This document shows, piece after piece, positions 32,933-45,549 of a DNA stretch of 64,000 nucleotides. A program made the translations under genes and the position numbers. How positions within the stretch are numbered: the first letter of the stretch is position 1; each line of letters begins with the position of its first letter. Origin of the DNA: Clitopilus passeckerianus. Taxonomy: Eukaryota; Basidiomycota; Agaricomycetes; Agaricales; Entolomataceae. The notes beneath the pieces are model-generated. The model searched no databases. It saw only the letters and a list, made by a program, of their open reading frames with translations, and was not told the origin of the DNA. Location of the stretch: positions 620,001 to 684,000 of the forward strand of contig CALYLX010000139.1 of NCBI GenBank assembly GCA_944990035.1, in the 5' to 3' direction.

Positions 32933-32996
32933 GATAGTGACGATGCCGAAACTTGCTGAGTTGCAGCTTGATGAGGCTATCGAGGAAGCATCCGTT

Positions 32997-33006
32997 CCTT
33001 TTATAG
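32997..33006 (-). promoter_or_regulatory. TATA box of L1
   Basis: CTATAAAAGG on the minus strand, about 65-74 bp before the L1 ATG at 32932. Equivalent boxes precede L2, L4 and L5. Confidence 0.6.
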
Positions 33007-33489
33007 GGATTCCGGGCCCCAATGCATTTTTGTTGGACGTCCGGATTAGGGGCGCCTACGCTGAGGCCCTCTCACATCCGTATTCGATTTAGGTGACGCT
33101 TTTCGGGTCCAAAATCATTCTATGTGCCAGTGATTTGTACCAAATCCTTTTCCTAAAAGCTATCAGAACACGATTTATTCTAGAACGATGCCGTCCAAGG
33201 ACAACTGTGCCATCCAAACGTGGAGTGATCGCGGCTACCCCGAAGTCGTAATTCTATTCGGAGGAGTGGATTCGCACATTTGAGTTCCGGCAGCTAATGG
33301 TTAATGCTCGATCTATACGTGATTAGGCCCAAGGTTACCTTCCTTCGCCAACTGTTTATAGCTCTGGAGGGCCGCTTTCCGAAGCAGCGCCATGATAACA
33401 CTACTTCGCGGAATGGTGTGCCGTCCAGATCTGAATTCTGATTTCGTCCCCTAGTGCAGGAAAATGTCTAACGCATTACATTGACACCT

Positions 33490-33920
33490 GTCCATGTTAA
33501 CGCCAGTGCCAGTGGATGATCATCTGCGGTACCGAGAATACGAGCGACGTACCTCAATAACAAACCGACAGTCCAAATCTGATGGGTTTTCGCCTCCGAA
33601 GACGCCATCGAATGCCCTTTCACAGCAGAAGCCGTCCGACTCATCCTATGAACCACATGGTCGAAGTGTTATTACGGAGAGGAGGAGCCTCACCCAATTA
33701 CTGGCTAAGAGCAAGCCATCCAATCCAGTAGGCTGTATCAGAACTCTTCTTTGGATTGAGAGAGGACTAAATGTGAGGCGACTAACAGGGAATCCCTGTG
33801 CCCATGTCTGTATCGGCGGCCGCACGATTTTCGATATCATCCTCCATTACGAACGAGGTCAGCGAGGAGATGTGGCCCGGTGCTGCCAGACGTCAGTAGC
33901 CCGAGGTGGAGCTTGTAGAT
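33490..33920. repeat. Degenerate repeat upstream of lectin L1
   Basis: Contains GTGGATGATCATCTGCGG and, ~370 bp on, CTGCCAGACGTCAGTAGCCC followed by GGTGGAGCTTGTAGATGAGC. The same two landmarks in the same order occur at 35978-36350 (upstream of L2) and, weaker, 46290-46650 (upstream of L4). So a long upstream segment was copied with each lectin gene. Open frames here look non-coding. Confidence 0.5.
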
Positions 33921-33984
33921 GAGCGAGCAGAGTAAGACCAGAAATGCCGGATTTTCCGAAGAGACAAGCATAGGGACCACTGCA

Positions 33985-34263
33985 TCACCGAACAAGATCG
34001 GGGATTAATGAACAAGCCTCCGTTACGAAGAACATCATTAGAAGTTCGGATCCATGTGAAAAGGTAACCCGGGAGTTGCTTGGCGGCGGCAGAACCGACA
34101 AAGGCAGGTTGAGAAAGAACCAGGTCTGCGATGTTGGAACACGGTTTTCTATCGGTGCGAGAACGATGTCACGATAAGCGGATGGGGAATCCGAAGAATC
34201 TCGTATAATCAACAAGAAGCCAGAGTTAACTAAGAGCATTAAGGTATGCGAGGATACATTCAA
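33985..34263 (-). pseudogene. Scrap of family P (hydrophobic segment)
   Basis: On the minus strand a short segment reads SQTWFFLNLPLSVLPPPS, matching P1 SLTWFLSNLPLSVLP in the hydrophobic middle. The DNA is also similar (CTGCCTTTGTCGGTTCTGCC against TTGCCGCTGTCGGTTCTACC). The flanks do not align. A relic only. Confidence 0.45.
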
Positions 34264-34551
34264 TGAAGATAATTCTGCCTGGCAGGAAAGGAAGTTGAAA
34301 GGAAGTTCACGAGACCATGGACTTCAAGCTTGGAAGGTCGGTTATTATGTAAGCAGAACCGAACTGGTTGAGCTTTCTGTCGAATGCAAACTTGTGGCAA
34401 GCGCAGAGTGATTCGGAATGAGATTTTGAAGCAAGGAACTTTCAAAACACGCAAGCATGTATAGAAGATAGGTTGATTCAGATACTGTACTTCGCGTACA
34501 CGGAAACTAGCTACTACGTATGTAGGCTCGACATTGATCAAGAGGTCGGAA

Positions 34552-35123
34552 TTACAACTTCACTAGGACCCATTCCTGGCTGCTGGTGCCCTGCTGGAAA
34601 GGACTGAGCGAAACAGGGGACCCAGAGCCTCCTATCTTCGATGCAGCGCTGGGTTGACCAACGACCCTCTTGATGCTATGAGCATGTCCCATAAGTCGCA
34701 AATCTTGCATGATAAAAACAGACCGTCTCACAAGTATCTTCCTTGGTTCGCGGGCAGGATCTCCCACCTGTCAGTCCTTGGCGCGGCGAACAATGGTGCG
34801 TTAGGCGCGGGAAACAATGGCTGGAGGTAATACCCGGTTGCAACGTTTTTGATATTGAAGAAGCCGCTGCCTGCAAACTCGAACACCCACTGCATGGGCC
34901 GCATTTAGTGTCAAGTGGAAAGGCAATGTATGGAACTGCGGTCACCTTCTGAGTATTGTCTCCCGTGGGTGGAGATAGAATAACTATTGAGAGTTGGTGA
35001 GTTACATGGACTATATTCGTGGTTCGGTTACTTACCAGATTTGAGTTTGTCTTTGCCCGAGAGGCTGAAACCAAGGCGGCGATCTGCAGAGAGAATGTTG
35101 TATGTGCCGGGAGTAATGCTCAT
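34552..35123 (-). CDS. Beta-trefoil (ricin-B-type) lectin-like protein, L2
   Basis: Four-exon paralog of L1, with exon 1 at 35123-35036 (88 nt, as in L1), a short exon 2 (VILSPPTGDNTQK), an exon 3 beginning WVFEFAGSGFFNIKNVATGY and ending QGRY, and an exon 4 ending at TAA 34552. Repeats: NTQKWVFEF, TDRWEILPA and SSQEWVLVKL, each with the Trp of a QxW-type trefoil repeat. The intron before WVFEF carries CTAAAT 18-20 nt before its CAG, which explains the apparent stops in the unspliced frame. No signal peptide. A TATA box lies about 45-52 bp upstream. Likely a cytosolic glycan-binding or defence protein; ligand unknown. Confidence 0.72.
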
Positions 35124-35165
35124 GGTAGTGATGAAGATGTTGTTGAGATGACGAGGCAGGATGTG

Positions 35166-35176
35166 TCCCTTTTTAT
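35166..35176 (-). promoter_or_regulatory. TATA box of L2
   Basis: CTATAAAAAGG on the minus strand about 45-53 bp before the L2 ATG (35123). Confidence 0.6.
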
Positions 35177-35969
35177 AGGCATTCTGGGTGTTGAAGGACA
35201 TTGCCGGTCACTCCCCGGATGATGGCTACCTACACTGTGAAATTGCACTTTTCGGGTCCAGGACCATTCTATCTGTCGCCATCTTGAGGCCTTTGGCCAT
35301 GGAGTGATCGAAGTACGTCGACGTCGTAATGCTATTCGGACAAGCAGACACGCACATTCCTTTTCTAGATGCTGAAGCAGCCCCAATGATCCTTCGCTGA
35401 GTGGCGTCGCGTCTCGGCAGATCTTCTCATTGAGTATCCCCATTTCAGCGGCCAGCCACGCCCTCACAAGGCCCCTCGGGCGAAAACCCTGTCTTCTGGA
35501 CATAAATTATCGCTTGCTATAAATTCTAAGCCCTACTCTCCTCCGAGGAAGGGAGACGTCTGAACTGTGCCAGTCTTGGCACCGGACTAATCCCCCCCAG
35601 CTGAAGTCTCGTCCATCTCTTCCATTGGAAGCTCTAGAAGTCTTTGTGAAGGAAAGTGGCGGGCATCCCCTGCGAGTTATTCCTACTTCGTCTTCAAGCC
35701 TCGGGGTCTGTGATCGTTAGTGCCTGGCGTCGTGGCCATAAGCAATACGTGACAATGGGTACCTTGACAGATTATCGGTCAAGGCTGACAGAAATGACGT
35801 GACTCTTGGTCTCAACAGGAAATATGAGATGACCGAGTGATTTTAGAGCATGCTTTCCGATTGGCCTGGAAAGTGAAAGCGAATGAGAATAAACGATGAG
35901 CATCTTTAACGTAAGATTCGTCGATTGGTTTTGCAAATCCTGGAACGAACTGCCATCTGTCTATGTCAC

Positions 35970-36360
35970 TTTCCGTGGATAACCATCTGTGGGGCCGAAG
36001 CTGCTTGCTACAGACCTCAATAACCGAAGAACGGGGCCGGCCTGAGGGTATTCCACTTCTGAGGACGCCCACCGAGTAGCTTTTTCAGAATCCTGATTGT
36101 CCAATGAACCGGGAGGTCTAGATGTTATCACGTAGAAAAGCCGTACCCAGCTGCAGACCCAGATACAATACGCCGTGTGAACCCGTAGGCTGAGGCAGGC
36201 TAAATGTGGTACCACTGACAGGCTGTCCCCGTGCGTATCATCTATATTGGCGGCTCCACGGCTTCTGATATCTTAAAACGATCTAGAAGGAAAATGTAGC
36301 TTGGCACTGCCAGACGACAGTAGCTCGGGGTGGAGCTTGTGGATGAGCGAGCAGAGTTAA
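35970..36360. repeat. Degenerate repeat upstream of lectin L2
   Basis: Second instance of the segment at 33490-33920: GTGGATAACCATCTGTGG, later ACTGCCAGACGACAGTAGCT and GGTGGAGCTTGTGGATGAGC. Confidence 0.5.
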
Positions 36361-36675
36361 AGTCGAATCTACCGGATTTGCCCAAACGAACGAACGTAAT
36401 GACTGCTAGACGCAGCGAACGTAGCAGACCGCGAGCTGGCAGGCTGGAGGGGAAAATGGCCTCTCAGGTGGTTGGTGATACTGTACATCCCAAGTCGCCC
36501 AAACAGACTCGAAGTTCCACTCTGTGTAGGAGGTTGTTTGATTTAAACGCAATCGACTTCTGTTTATTGCATGTCAGAATAAAATACGACATGAAATCAA
36601 CGAGTAAAAGAAGGGTAGAAATACAAGCATCCATACTCTCTTCACAACTAGCCACGATCCATCGTATCGCAATTT

Positions 36676-38330
36676 CTACTTTGTCTCCTCTCGTCTCCTC
36701 TCGAAGTTCAATACTCTCCTAAGACTTTTTGTGATCCCAGAAACGACCCCAGCCAGCTTCAACAGGGGCATCGGTAGCCTCAGCACGAAGCGTGGGCAAT
36801 AGCCTTCAAGGACGCGGCAACGGCGGCGAGGATATGTGATCTGACAGTAGTAGTCGCAATTGGAGTCACCAGCATTCTTGAGCTGAACGACGGTGGTGCG
36901 ATGACCACAATCCCAGGATTGGTGCCCTTCTGCGCGTTTTGGGGTTCCGATGTAGAGTTCTAAGCGTCTTCGCTGCAGGAGTCGTAACCAGGACCTGGTG
37001 TCGTGGATGATTTGAATGGACAAGGGGGTTATGTAACGAGATGATCGATGAACGCCGTTAGGCTCGGATTCTGGACGTATCTCGTATGAAGGGGTAGAGA
37101 TTGTGGACGAGGCGTAGAATGGAGGCGGAGGTGGAAGTGTCGCATCGCCAGTAGCAGCAGCAGGAGCTGGTACTGCACCTCCTTCGATAGATACCTCAGT
37201 CCCTTACCATTCTCAATGTCTCTTGGAGGTGCTACCACTAGCGATCCAAGAATGACGGTGTGCCATACGCCGAGCTACGCGTTGAATGTCGAGTGTAAGA
37301 TTATCGGGCTCCTTGGTCGACTGGACTCGCCGGCGGAGCAGTGGTGTAGATCCAGGTATGCCACCTGACATCCTAGACGCAGAATCTGGACTCGTAGATG
37401 TGGTTGGACAGGCGGAATACAGACGCATGTGTGTATCCAGGGGCCATGGCTGGCGATGGGGTGTATGTGGTGTCGAATCTGGTCGAGCTTCAAAAAACGC
37501 CGAGATTCGACGGAGTCGTTGAGTACGCGTAGTAGTCCACTATCGCCAGCTGTGACGAGCTGAAAGTCCACTCAGCGCAGATACAGGCTCAGCCGATACG
37601 GGTGCTGGAAGTACGCTAGACGAGGTGGTAGGGCGTGCTGTCCCTGTCGGGTTGTTGATACTGATACATAGACTGGAGCTTGCGTTCGCGTAGGACAACT
37701 TGATCGAGCTGGTAGGTCGAAGCACTGAAAGCGGTAGTAACCATCGTCTTCTTCCTCCACAAATTCAGATATTCCACATGAACGCAGGTTCTAGGCTGGG
37801 TGGGTGTTCTCGAAGGATGTCCGTGAATGGGCACCGCGGTGTGTGATGAGATGAACGTCATTGGGCTCGAGAAGCTGGCGTCGTCCATGGATGCATGACG
37901 TTTGATGGATGTGGTGAGGAAGAAAGGGATTTATGTGAGGAGTATATTGATCCTCCCTTCTTAGGCCACTCTTGTCTTCCTCCACAGCATCCCGCTCCTG
38001 TTGCTCCTCCTACAATGGCACCAACCGGATTCTATAGTGGACTTTGCGTATATGGGACAGGGGCGTTGGAGGCACAGTCCTGGTGTCCGATAAGTTGACG
38101 AAGGTGCACCTAGGAGTCTGGATGAGGGAAGGTGGGAAGAGTCCCATGCCATGTTGATGGCCGAAAATCCTGGGTGAACCGTCGTAGTTGCTGGTGCTGC
38201 CAAAGCTGAGCGCTGAGCAGTGCTGCTTGGGTTGTGGTAGGTTATGGTCCACATTCACGAAGGAAGTGCGAGTAATAGTGAAGGCCCTATTCTCCAGCGT
38301 GCTCCTAGAGATCATAGGTCACACATCTGG
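36676..38330 (-). pseudogene. Decayed copy of family P (minus strand)
   Basis: Minus-strand remnant of P. The 3' end reads GVVSGITKSLRRVLNFERRR (P1: GSISGIAESFGRVLNLERKR). Near 37.3-37.4 kb the DNA CTAGGATGTCAGGTGGCATA followed by CCTGGATCT matches P1 TTTAGGATGCCAGGTGGTAT followed by CTTGGATCT. Pro/Ser-rich pieces lie between, but no long frame survives and the hydrophobic middle is not visible. Probably an old, non-functional copy. Confidence 0.55.
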
Positions 38331-38734
38331 CTCCGATAGAGTAGCTGAGTAAAGGAACCAGAGAGATATGTCGAGGCAGCTGGATGGATGCATTGAGAAG
38401 AAGAACAAAAATTACGTAATTAGGGCCTCACTGAAATTCGGCAATTTCTACCTGATGAATTTGGAATCTTCAATCTTCAATATTTAATCCTTGATTTAAC
38501 ACCCGCCTCTCGCAATCTACCTACCTAGCAGCAGGGCTCGTCTTAACACTCTGACTATCCCGTCGATAGTCATTGCGCACCCATTGTTCTCCAGCCTATC
38601 AATTATCACGTATCAACATCGAGGGGAGGCAATGGGACATTCAAATTAAAAACCAAACAAAAAAATATTAAATTGACTCAGGGACTGCCCTCTACGTAGG
38701 CTCAACATCGATCAAGAGGCCCATATTGAACTTC

Positions 38735-39290
38735 ACGAAGACCCATTCCTGGCTGCCGGTGCCCTGCTGGAGAGGACTGGGGCTCCTGCCTTCGACGCAG
38801 CGCTGGGTTGCCCAGAAACACTCTCGATACTATACGAACTCGTCCTATGAATTTCGAATTTCATAAAATAGAAGGTGAAAGCCTCACAAGTACGCTCCTT
38901 GGTTCGCGGGCTGGAATTCCCACTTGTAACTTGTAAGGCCTTGGCGTGACGAACAACGGCGCAGGAGGAGAGGGCCACAATGGACTATGGTTCGAGGAAA
39001 TGTCCGGTTGCTACGTTCTTGATATTGTAGAAGCCCCCACCTGCAGACTCGAACGCCCATCGCCGTCGACGGCGGTAGGTAGCGTCAATTGACGCCACAT
39101 TAGGTCACAGGTAGTGGGAGGATCCGACGAAAGAGAAGGAATTAATGAGAATACACCCGAAGAAGAAGACAAGTAGAAGGATACGTACTTGATAACCACG
39201 TCCAATGACCGTAGCGAGTGAGACGGCTCCGCCATTTGAGGAAACCAGATACGAGGCCGTTTTCTCATAGCTCTTCGCTATACGCAGGTG
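38735..39290 (-). pseudogene. Lectin-like copy L3, broken
   Basis: Minus-strand relative of L1/L2. Recognisable pieces: SYLVSSNGGAVSLATVIG in a first exon, RRWAFESAGGGFYNIKNVAT then GHFLEP (L2: WVFEFAGSGFFNIKNVATGY), and an end reading QQGTGSQEWVFVKF. A stop follows FLEP and at least one frameshift separates VSGQPSAASKAG from the QEW end, so no complete product is possible. Confidence 0.6.
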
Positions 39291-39696
39291 TAGGCGTTAC
39301 TGAAATTGACAACGTGCCAATCGCCATAGGAAGTAGCCGCACGTAACCTTGGAATAGACAGACGAAAGGCGAATGCCATCGCGTCGTTACACTCTGATTA
39401 TGCCATACATTGCCGCTCTAACCGGCTCGAGCAGCCGTCGTTTACCAAGAGCTGAAATCCTGGCATTGTGTGATAGGGATATCGATCACTCGGAACCCAG
39501 AGGTCCAAATCAGTAGCGTTGATTCAGCGACAACTTGCCAGCGAAAGGCTTAATAGTAATACTGGACGCGAATGCACAAAGTATTAGGTATACAGGGTAT
39601 AGGCTGCTCCAAATATGGGTCAGGTTACTAACAGACCTGGAGAGAACACGAATATGTACAAATATTGTTAGAAAAAGGATTATTCTGTCGAGTAAA

Positions 39697-40881
39697 TCAA
39701 GAGGCCCAGGAGCGTCTCACGGCGCACTCCCAATACTTATACGATTTCTCCTCGCATGGTACCAATCCCAAAAACTTTGTCTTCCCATCCAGTTGGCCCT
39801 CACAGTATGCGCAATACCCGACAATGTATAGCTTGGTCAGGAGAATTCCAACTGCACCTCCCTGCTTTGCCCGTTCGAGCGCTTTCTTTGATTCTGCTGC
39901 AACACGCTTCTGGTATTCTTCCTCCTTCCTCCGAGCTTCATCTCTAACACGCTTGCTTTCTAAGCAGAGAAAGGTCCCTGGGCGAGCCTGGCCAGCGCAG
40001 TCATTCGTGTTCTGCGATCCAGTTAACTTTCCGGTGGTGCCCTACAACGGATGGTGAGCCAATTGTTGACGTCACAGAAAGGAGAGAACAAACATTATAA
40101 TCACACTCAAATGCGTTGCCAGATTTATCATCAGTATACCTGAGGGGTCGAATAGTGGTTGGTCAATAGATTAAGCATAGTGCCAGCGTACTGACTTGCA
40201 AGCCATCGTGCCGCTCTCGGAGAATGAGACGTCCACAGAGTTTGATTCGCTTCGCTTCGGGCACTTCTGGCATTCGTCCGATTCGATCTTATCGCCGTTA
40301 TAATACTTGGCGTCAGCCTCGTCCTGTTCGATCTTGAGTTTCCTGTCCAAACACTTCTGGTTCCTGGGGGCTGAGGAAGGGCAACGATCCCAGGATTCTC
40401 TGATGCTCTTGTCGAGATCGACTGTTACTTTGGGGAGCAATTTCCCCTCGTTCTATTAAGCTTTCTCAGCCAAGTTGCGATCGGATAACAAAGATATTGA
40501 CTGACGGTGTAGAAACACTCTCCGATTAGTGGATCGTGGACGGTAATGGTCTTGGTATTCACATTCTGCCTATCGGTGAAGTATTGATTGTGGATATCGT
40601 AGTCGGTACCATGATATCTGAAAGAAAAGAGTTAGTAAAATGCGAACACGGGAGAGGGTTGGAACCTACACGCAGCGATACCCATAATCGGTGCGTTGAA
40701 AGCATGCCTTATTGATATCGTGTCGGTTCCATCCCAAGAAGCCGTATGTGTAGTAGCCGATAGGTTCGCACGTCAAACAGTCCTTGGTGAACGCGACGGT
40801 TTCAGTACCGCACGGAGTGATCTCCAATGCGCGAGTAACAAGAGACCATATGACCGCAGCGGAGAGAATAGAAGAAAGCAT
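39697..40881 (-). CDS. Secreted cysteine-rich protein of unknown family
   Basis: Five-exon gene (minus strand): 40881-40670, 40617-40506, 40452-40196, 40139-40094 and 40041-39697, giving 323 aa with all phases consistent. A signal peptide is clear: MLSSILSAAVIWSLVTRA. Mature part: ITPCGTETVAFTKDCLTCEP, HDPLIGECFYT, RNQKCLDRKL, ESDECQKCPKR, FECDYNGTTG and NTNDCAGQA are Cys-containing segments; a charged helical stretch (VRDEARRKEEEYQKRVAAES) looks like a coiled coil; the end has YCAYCEGQLDG, LVPCEEKSYKYWECAVRRS. About 17 Cys in all, many in pairs, which suggests disulphides. I recognise no domain. Start chosen at the Met that begins the signal peptide. A TATA-like box lies ~70 bp upstream. It stands alone among lectin and P relics. 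Confidence 0.75.
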
Positions 40882-40950
40882 TGAAAGACGAATGAGAAGC
40901 GAGAAAAGTGAGAACACCTTTGAAGGAATATGAGCCGCCTCCAGGACAGA

Positions 40951-40958
40951 TTTTATAG
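40951..40958 (-). promoter_or_regulatory. TATA box of the secreted cysteine-rich gene
   Basis: GCTATAAAAT on the minus strand about 70-77 bp before the ATG at 40881. Confidence 0.5.
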
Positions 40959-41617
40959 CATTCCTGATCAGCTCGCCGAGCAGGTGCAGCCGAAGAAATT
41001 GCCGAACAATCAGATAGAGAAAAGACTAAGGCATGTCCCTGGTAAAGGATCTTAGCAATTATTCGATGGGCATACTTGTTCTGGTATGGTTAGCGATGGA
41101 AATGTGTTCCACTCCCATGCTATCGAGTCTTGCAGAGACGTCTAGCTTAAAAGGTCGAATCATTCCCTCGGTCGTGCACCCAAGTCTCATGATGACACAC
41201 CTTCTTCCTTACACGGTTCCCCATAGGATTGCCCGCAAACCGATCAGACAGGATGATCAGCGCCTGAAATGTTCATGTTGAGAGTCTTAACGGACTTAAA
41301 TGTGAGAATCTTCTACCTCGCGCTCACCAATGAATCTCATAGACAGTCAGCCTGAAGTGTGCGGCCGGCGAGCTCACGGCTGCTTTGGTATTCAAATCTG
41401 TCCCGTATCGGAGGCATCAGATAACAGTTCAATCAAAGGTCGTCACGTCATTCAAAGAAGCGTTTTGTGGCGCACTGACATCGAGAATGAAAGTACTTAG
41501 ATCAAGCCAATCCATTCAGAATGCCAATGTAAGAGTAGGACCGACGGAAGGGCTCCCTGCCTACAACCTTGAACCCTGAAATCTGATTGTCTGCGAGGAG
41601 TCGTATTCGGATGTTCT

Positions 41618-41820
41618 ATGAATTACAAAGGGTTATCGTATCGAACTATCTGGCTCGAGTGTCCGGATATCCAAGAGACTTTGGAGAGCAATGGGGCTCC
41701 AGCGACGGAACAGCGTCCAAATGGTAGCTGGAAGTATACAGTACCAACCGTCCACGATCTGAACACAGGAAAAACCATCGCAGGCTCAATCGTGATCGCC
41801 GGGCGGCATTACCAGCCATG
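41618..41820 (+). pseudogene. Glutathione S-transferase N-terminal fragment
   Basis: The frame MNYKGLSYRTIWLECPDI, then NGSWKYTVPTVHDLNTGKTI, is typical of the thioredoxin-like N-terminal domain of basidiomycete GSTs (LNYKGLPYRTVWVEYPDI-like, then the PVIHD turn before the SxxIA glutathione-binding segment, here GSIVIAGRHY). There is no helical C-terminal domain and the first beta strand is missing. After about 41820 the sequence becomes P-family scrap on the other strand. A truncated relic. Confidence 0.6.
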
Positions 41821-41829
41821 TTCGGATCT

Positions 41830-42510
41830 TCCTATCCGCCAACACTCGACGCTGACTCCCACCCCTAGGTCACCGTACCTCCACCTCCCTCCAGAGCCCT
41901 CCGGGTAGGCGATGTCGGAGCCAGAGGTATGGTATCTCCGACCTGAGCAGCAGTAGCGCTTCCCTCGACAGATGACGGAGTCCCCAACCAAGTCCCCATA
42001 GACGACTGCTTCCCCAAATTTCCATGGTGCTGGTGTTGCCGATAGGCAACGCCGCCATTGGCCATTCGAGAGGTATAAGGGCGTGCAATAAAACGAGCCA
42101 CAAGTCAAGGTATTGAATCCCTAGTACGCCTGGACCTGTGTGCGTCGGAGAAGGTCGTGGTGTGGTGAAGTAGGAGATCCGGGTATGCTACCTCCTAGCA
42201 TCCTGAACGTAGGACCTCGACCCATGGGTGTTTTTGAATAGATGATAACGATAGGGGCTGTAGATGCACTGGGGCTATGGCCAGATGTCGAATTTGGTGG
42301 AATAGATAAACGAAATTGAGGAAGTCGCGATACATGCGTATCGGCAGATGTGGCGAGCTGAACATCATCGGGATCAGACACAGCGGGTATAGGTACTGGG
42401 GGTACGCTTGATGTGTTGGTGCTTGGTGGCCGGCACTGGTGCAGCAGAGCTCCACAGTGACGATGGGGACGCGGGAGTGAGAAGACAGGAAAGGGTGTCG
42501 AGGAGGGGGT
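41830..42510 (-). pseudogene. Scrap of family P (Pro-rich part)
   Basis: Minus strand: SPSASTAPIVIIYSKT then GPTFRMLGGSIPGSPTSP, against P1 SPAIHAHPLSPIQEH and GPAFRMPGGILGSPFQHP. Flanks are too diverged to align. Relic only. Confidence 0.5.
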
Positions 42511-45500
42511 GTTGGCGACGCATAATCCGAGGCAGGTGGTGGCGAAGAGCTTAGAGAGGTATCAATACATGATGGAGGACAGGCGGGGTGAAAACTCCGA
42601 ACTCTACTCTAGTAGAGGCGAACCTTTGCATGAGGATCAACGCCGGCGTGACCGGATGATGGACTAGAAATGAGGGAGATGGGAAGAGCGAGAGAAGCGT
42701 AGTTGAGGTTGCAGATCTGTAGAAGAGTCAAAATAAGCCCCAGACGAAAGGAGAGGAAAAGAAGAGCACCGACGAACCTTCTCGTCCTGTCCCACCGAAC
42801 GAAGGATCTCGCATGCAATTAACAATAGCCACCTCGTTTCCTTGAGCTTTGTCTCAGGTAGAGCTAACCCTAGTAGCCTTGAGTAACGCCACCTCAGGCA
42901 TGTTTAACGAGAGATAGAGAAAGATAAATGAGCCTACACTCGCGAAGGAACAAGAGGACGGCGCACATGTACTTGGTGCCCACGTCCGATGGCTGCATCA
43001 ACCATTGAAGAGGTAAGCGGCGGCTAGATAAGATAGCGAGAGTCGAGCTAACCCAACCTCACTAACAACCAAAACCACAACTAACGACTCCGAATTCGTG
43101 GGCCTCGTGTAGAATAGCACTCTTAGACACCGAAATACCCTTAGGTAGCGATGTAAATGTATATGTGTGTGTAAAATTGAATATATTTCAATTGGAATCC
43201 CTCAGTAATCAAATGATCACAAAACTAATATAAGTCTCGAGATCGAAGGCTTCGCACAGTCTCAAATCTAAGTAACACACCCGCAGTTGTGATACCGAAT
43301 CTGGGCTATCGAATACTTGAATTCCTCGCAATGTACTATCTACAACTTTTATACTACAAAGAACTACGCACAGACCATGTAAAATTTAGGATCTTGGCAT
43401 TCGGCAACTTCGGCGGCCTTCCTTATATGTTAGGAAAGGTGCGGGAATAGTTTATGAGAGGTCCAGAATGACGTGCTCTCGAAAACTTGGAAAAACATTC
43501 AAAGTTCCGGCGTTGAAAGTAGACGCGATGGACTTTGCCGGTCGGTCCGTGAAGTTGAATGATCTCCGATGCGTAGCCGGACGAATGGCGTGATGACCAT
43601 CAGTCGGACTTCGGAATTCATCAGAATGCGTCAATCTCGACAATGTTCTTTGACTTTGTCGGAATTGTTCTGCATTTTAATGATATCCGTTCTCTTTCAA
43701 ACCACTCATAGTAGGTAGGTAGACATCGTATGTATTTATTAAAATCATAAAATTTCAATAAATATCGGGTATACTCGGCAGCAGCCGTGTCACCATCCAT
43801 CCTGGTGGGTGAACGGGCGGAAACCTTCCACCGTAGCCACCCAAGGATAGGTCTTGCAAAAGGCGAACTCGTGCCAATCAATCGTGGTGGTCCAAGTCGT
43901 AGTCGCCGCCGCCTCTTCAGCAGGGTAGTAGGGCCGCATCTAGTGTGTCCGCGAAGGCAGTAAGTCGTAGCTGAGCACTGAGCGTTTCATGCTCTAGTAG
44001 TGGAAGTGTACACCCTGTCGCAGCTAAAGGTCAGAGACCCAGAGTGGATTCGAGAATTACGAGTCTGGAGTTTACGAAAGCGAGTCCTTTTTCCTATGAG
44101 GGTCCTAAGCGACCGTCCGCATCAGTGATGGGTTACGTCTCCGCTTTGCAATTGGTTCGCTTGATGCTCGTTTGCCTCTTTGGGCTTGCGCTCCATAGAA
44201 ATTGCGTCATAGACCCATGTATGGTATACAAACACATGGTCTCCTCGTCGACTATCACTGCCGAATACATGGCCATCACGCACTACGGACATAGCCGTAC
44301 CTGCCATACCACTGCGCCTTTGGCCCTCAGGTAAACCTCTGAACTTGACGCTACCTGTCTTCTCCGAGTCGTACACCAGAGATGAATGCGGAATGTACAT
44401 CTGCAAGTTAGGCTCTCCAAACATTATCGAACAACCAGTCGGCTTCGGAGCCTTATGCACAACATGTCGCGCCTTAAAGGCGCGTCGGACAGAAACATTA
44501 GAACAGGCAGTAATCACAAGTAGGGTGTGGTTCATTGCATTTTGGAGTATAGATAACTCGGATAGAAGAGGTCACCATAATCAAGTAAACTCCAGACTCG
44601 TAAACCGCCATGCGAAGCATTGGCCATCGCCACAAGTTTGAGGATGAGGCGGAGGACTCGATTAAGTAAGCGCCATACTTGATCAAAAACTCGGCAATTC
44701 TTCGAGCCAACTCAATCGAACGTAAGTAGAACTATCGCTATCGCATGCCAAACTACGAATCAAGGTTGCCGGAAAGCTCAGGCTCGTCAAAGAGAATCAG
44801 ACCTCTCCCCCATCCTAGAGGAAAGAGAGGCGTTTTGAGATGTTCTAGGGTTGCTCTAGGGCAAGTACCAGTGAGTCAGTGACCGATGCGACCCTCCTCC
44901 ACTCAAGCCAAAGGATATTAGACAAAGTCGGGTCGACTTCAAAAAGAGGGGTAGAGAAGCCAAAGCCATTTTCACGAATGGATCTGACTCCAAAGGCATC
45001 TCTCCTCCGTGCGTTTCTATAACTCTGCCTGATTCTCTTAGTTTCACTATGGCCTGTGGCATGCCTGGCAAATAAGATTAGGAACAAACAACCTCAGGTT
45101 ACGGGTTCGCCATTTCCTCCCAATGGCCATGTGCCTTCCCTAAGCACATCATATAATATAGTGGACGTCGGCCCCAGTTTCAAAGTTCGATGGACTATAC
45201 TTGTCTTCGATTTTGAATTTGAAAATATTCCAGAAAGATATACAAGTACTGTGGCGTGGCACTCTCAGACGTCAATCACTCCAAGTGGAGAAGGCGATGA
45301 TCACTGCAGGCGCACAGACGCTCGAGATGGGCCATCATGCATCATGCATCCTCGCTAGGCTTTCCAATGACTTACAGTTGGCCGGCTTGGAGGGTACTTG
45401 AAAAGCACTCAAGTCTGGTGACAGTACAAGATGGAACGTCTTTATAGAGGGCCCCCGATCTGACGGCAAGAATAAAGTAGCATCATTGTGTTCGTCGCAT

Positions 45501-45549
45501 ACAAATATTAAAATGTAAGCAAAACCACATTAAGATTCCACATGAACCT
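42511..45549. other. 3-kb gap without a supported gene
   Basis: Open frames are short and unlike known proteins. At 43.9-44.0 kb there is a faint echo of the upstream segments of the lectin genes (GTAGTCGCCGCCGCCTC; AGTAGGGCCGCATCTAG). I see no tRNA, intact coding region or element ends. Confidence 0.4.

Noticed and set aside
44044..44334. Possible copia-type retrotransposon RNase H end (SSSTITAEYMAITH)
   Set aside because: Only the AEYMA-like motif matches; the upstream Asp-Trp and SKKQ motifs are absent and no other pol parts or LTRs are visible.
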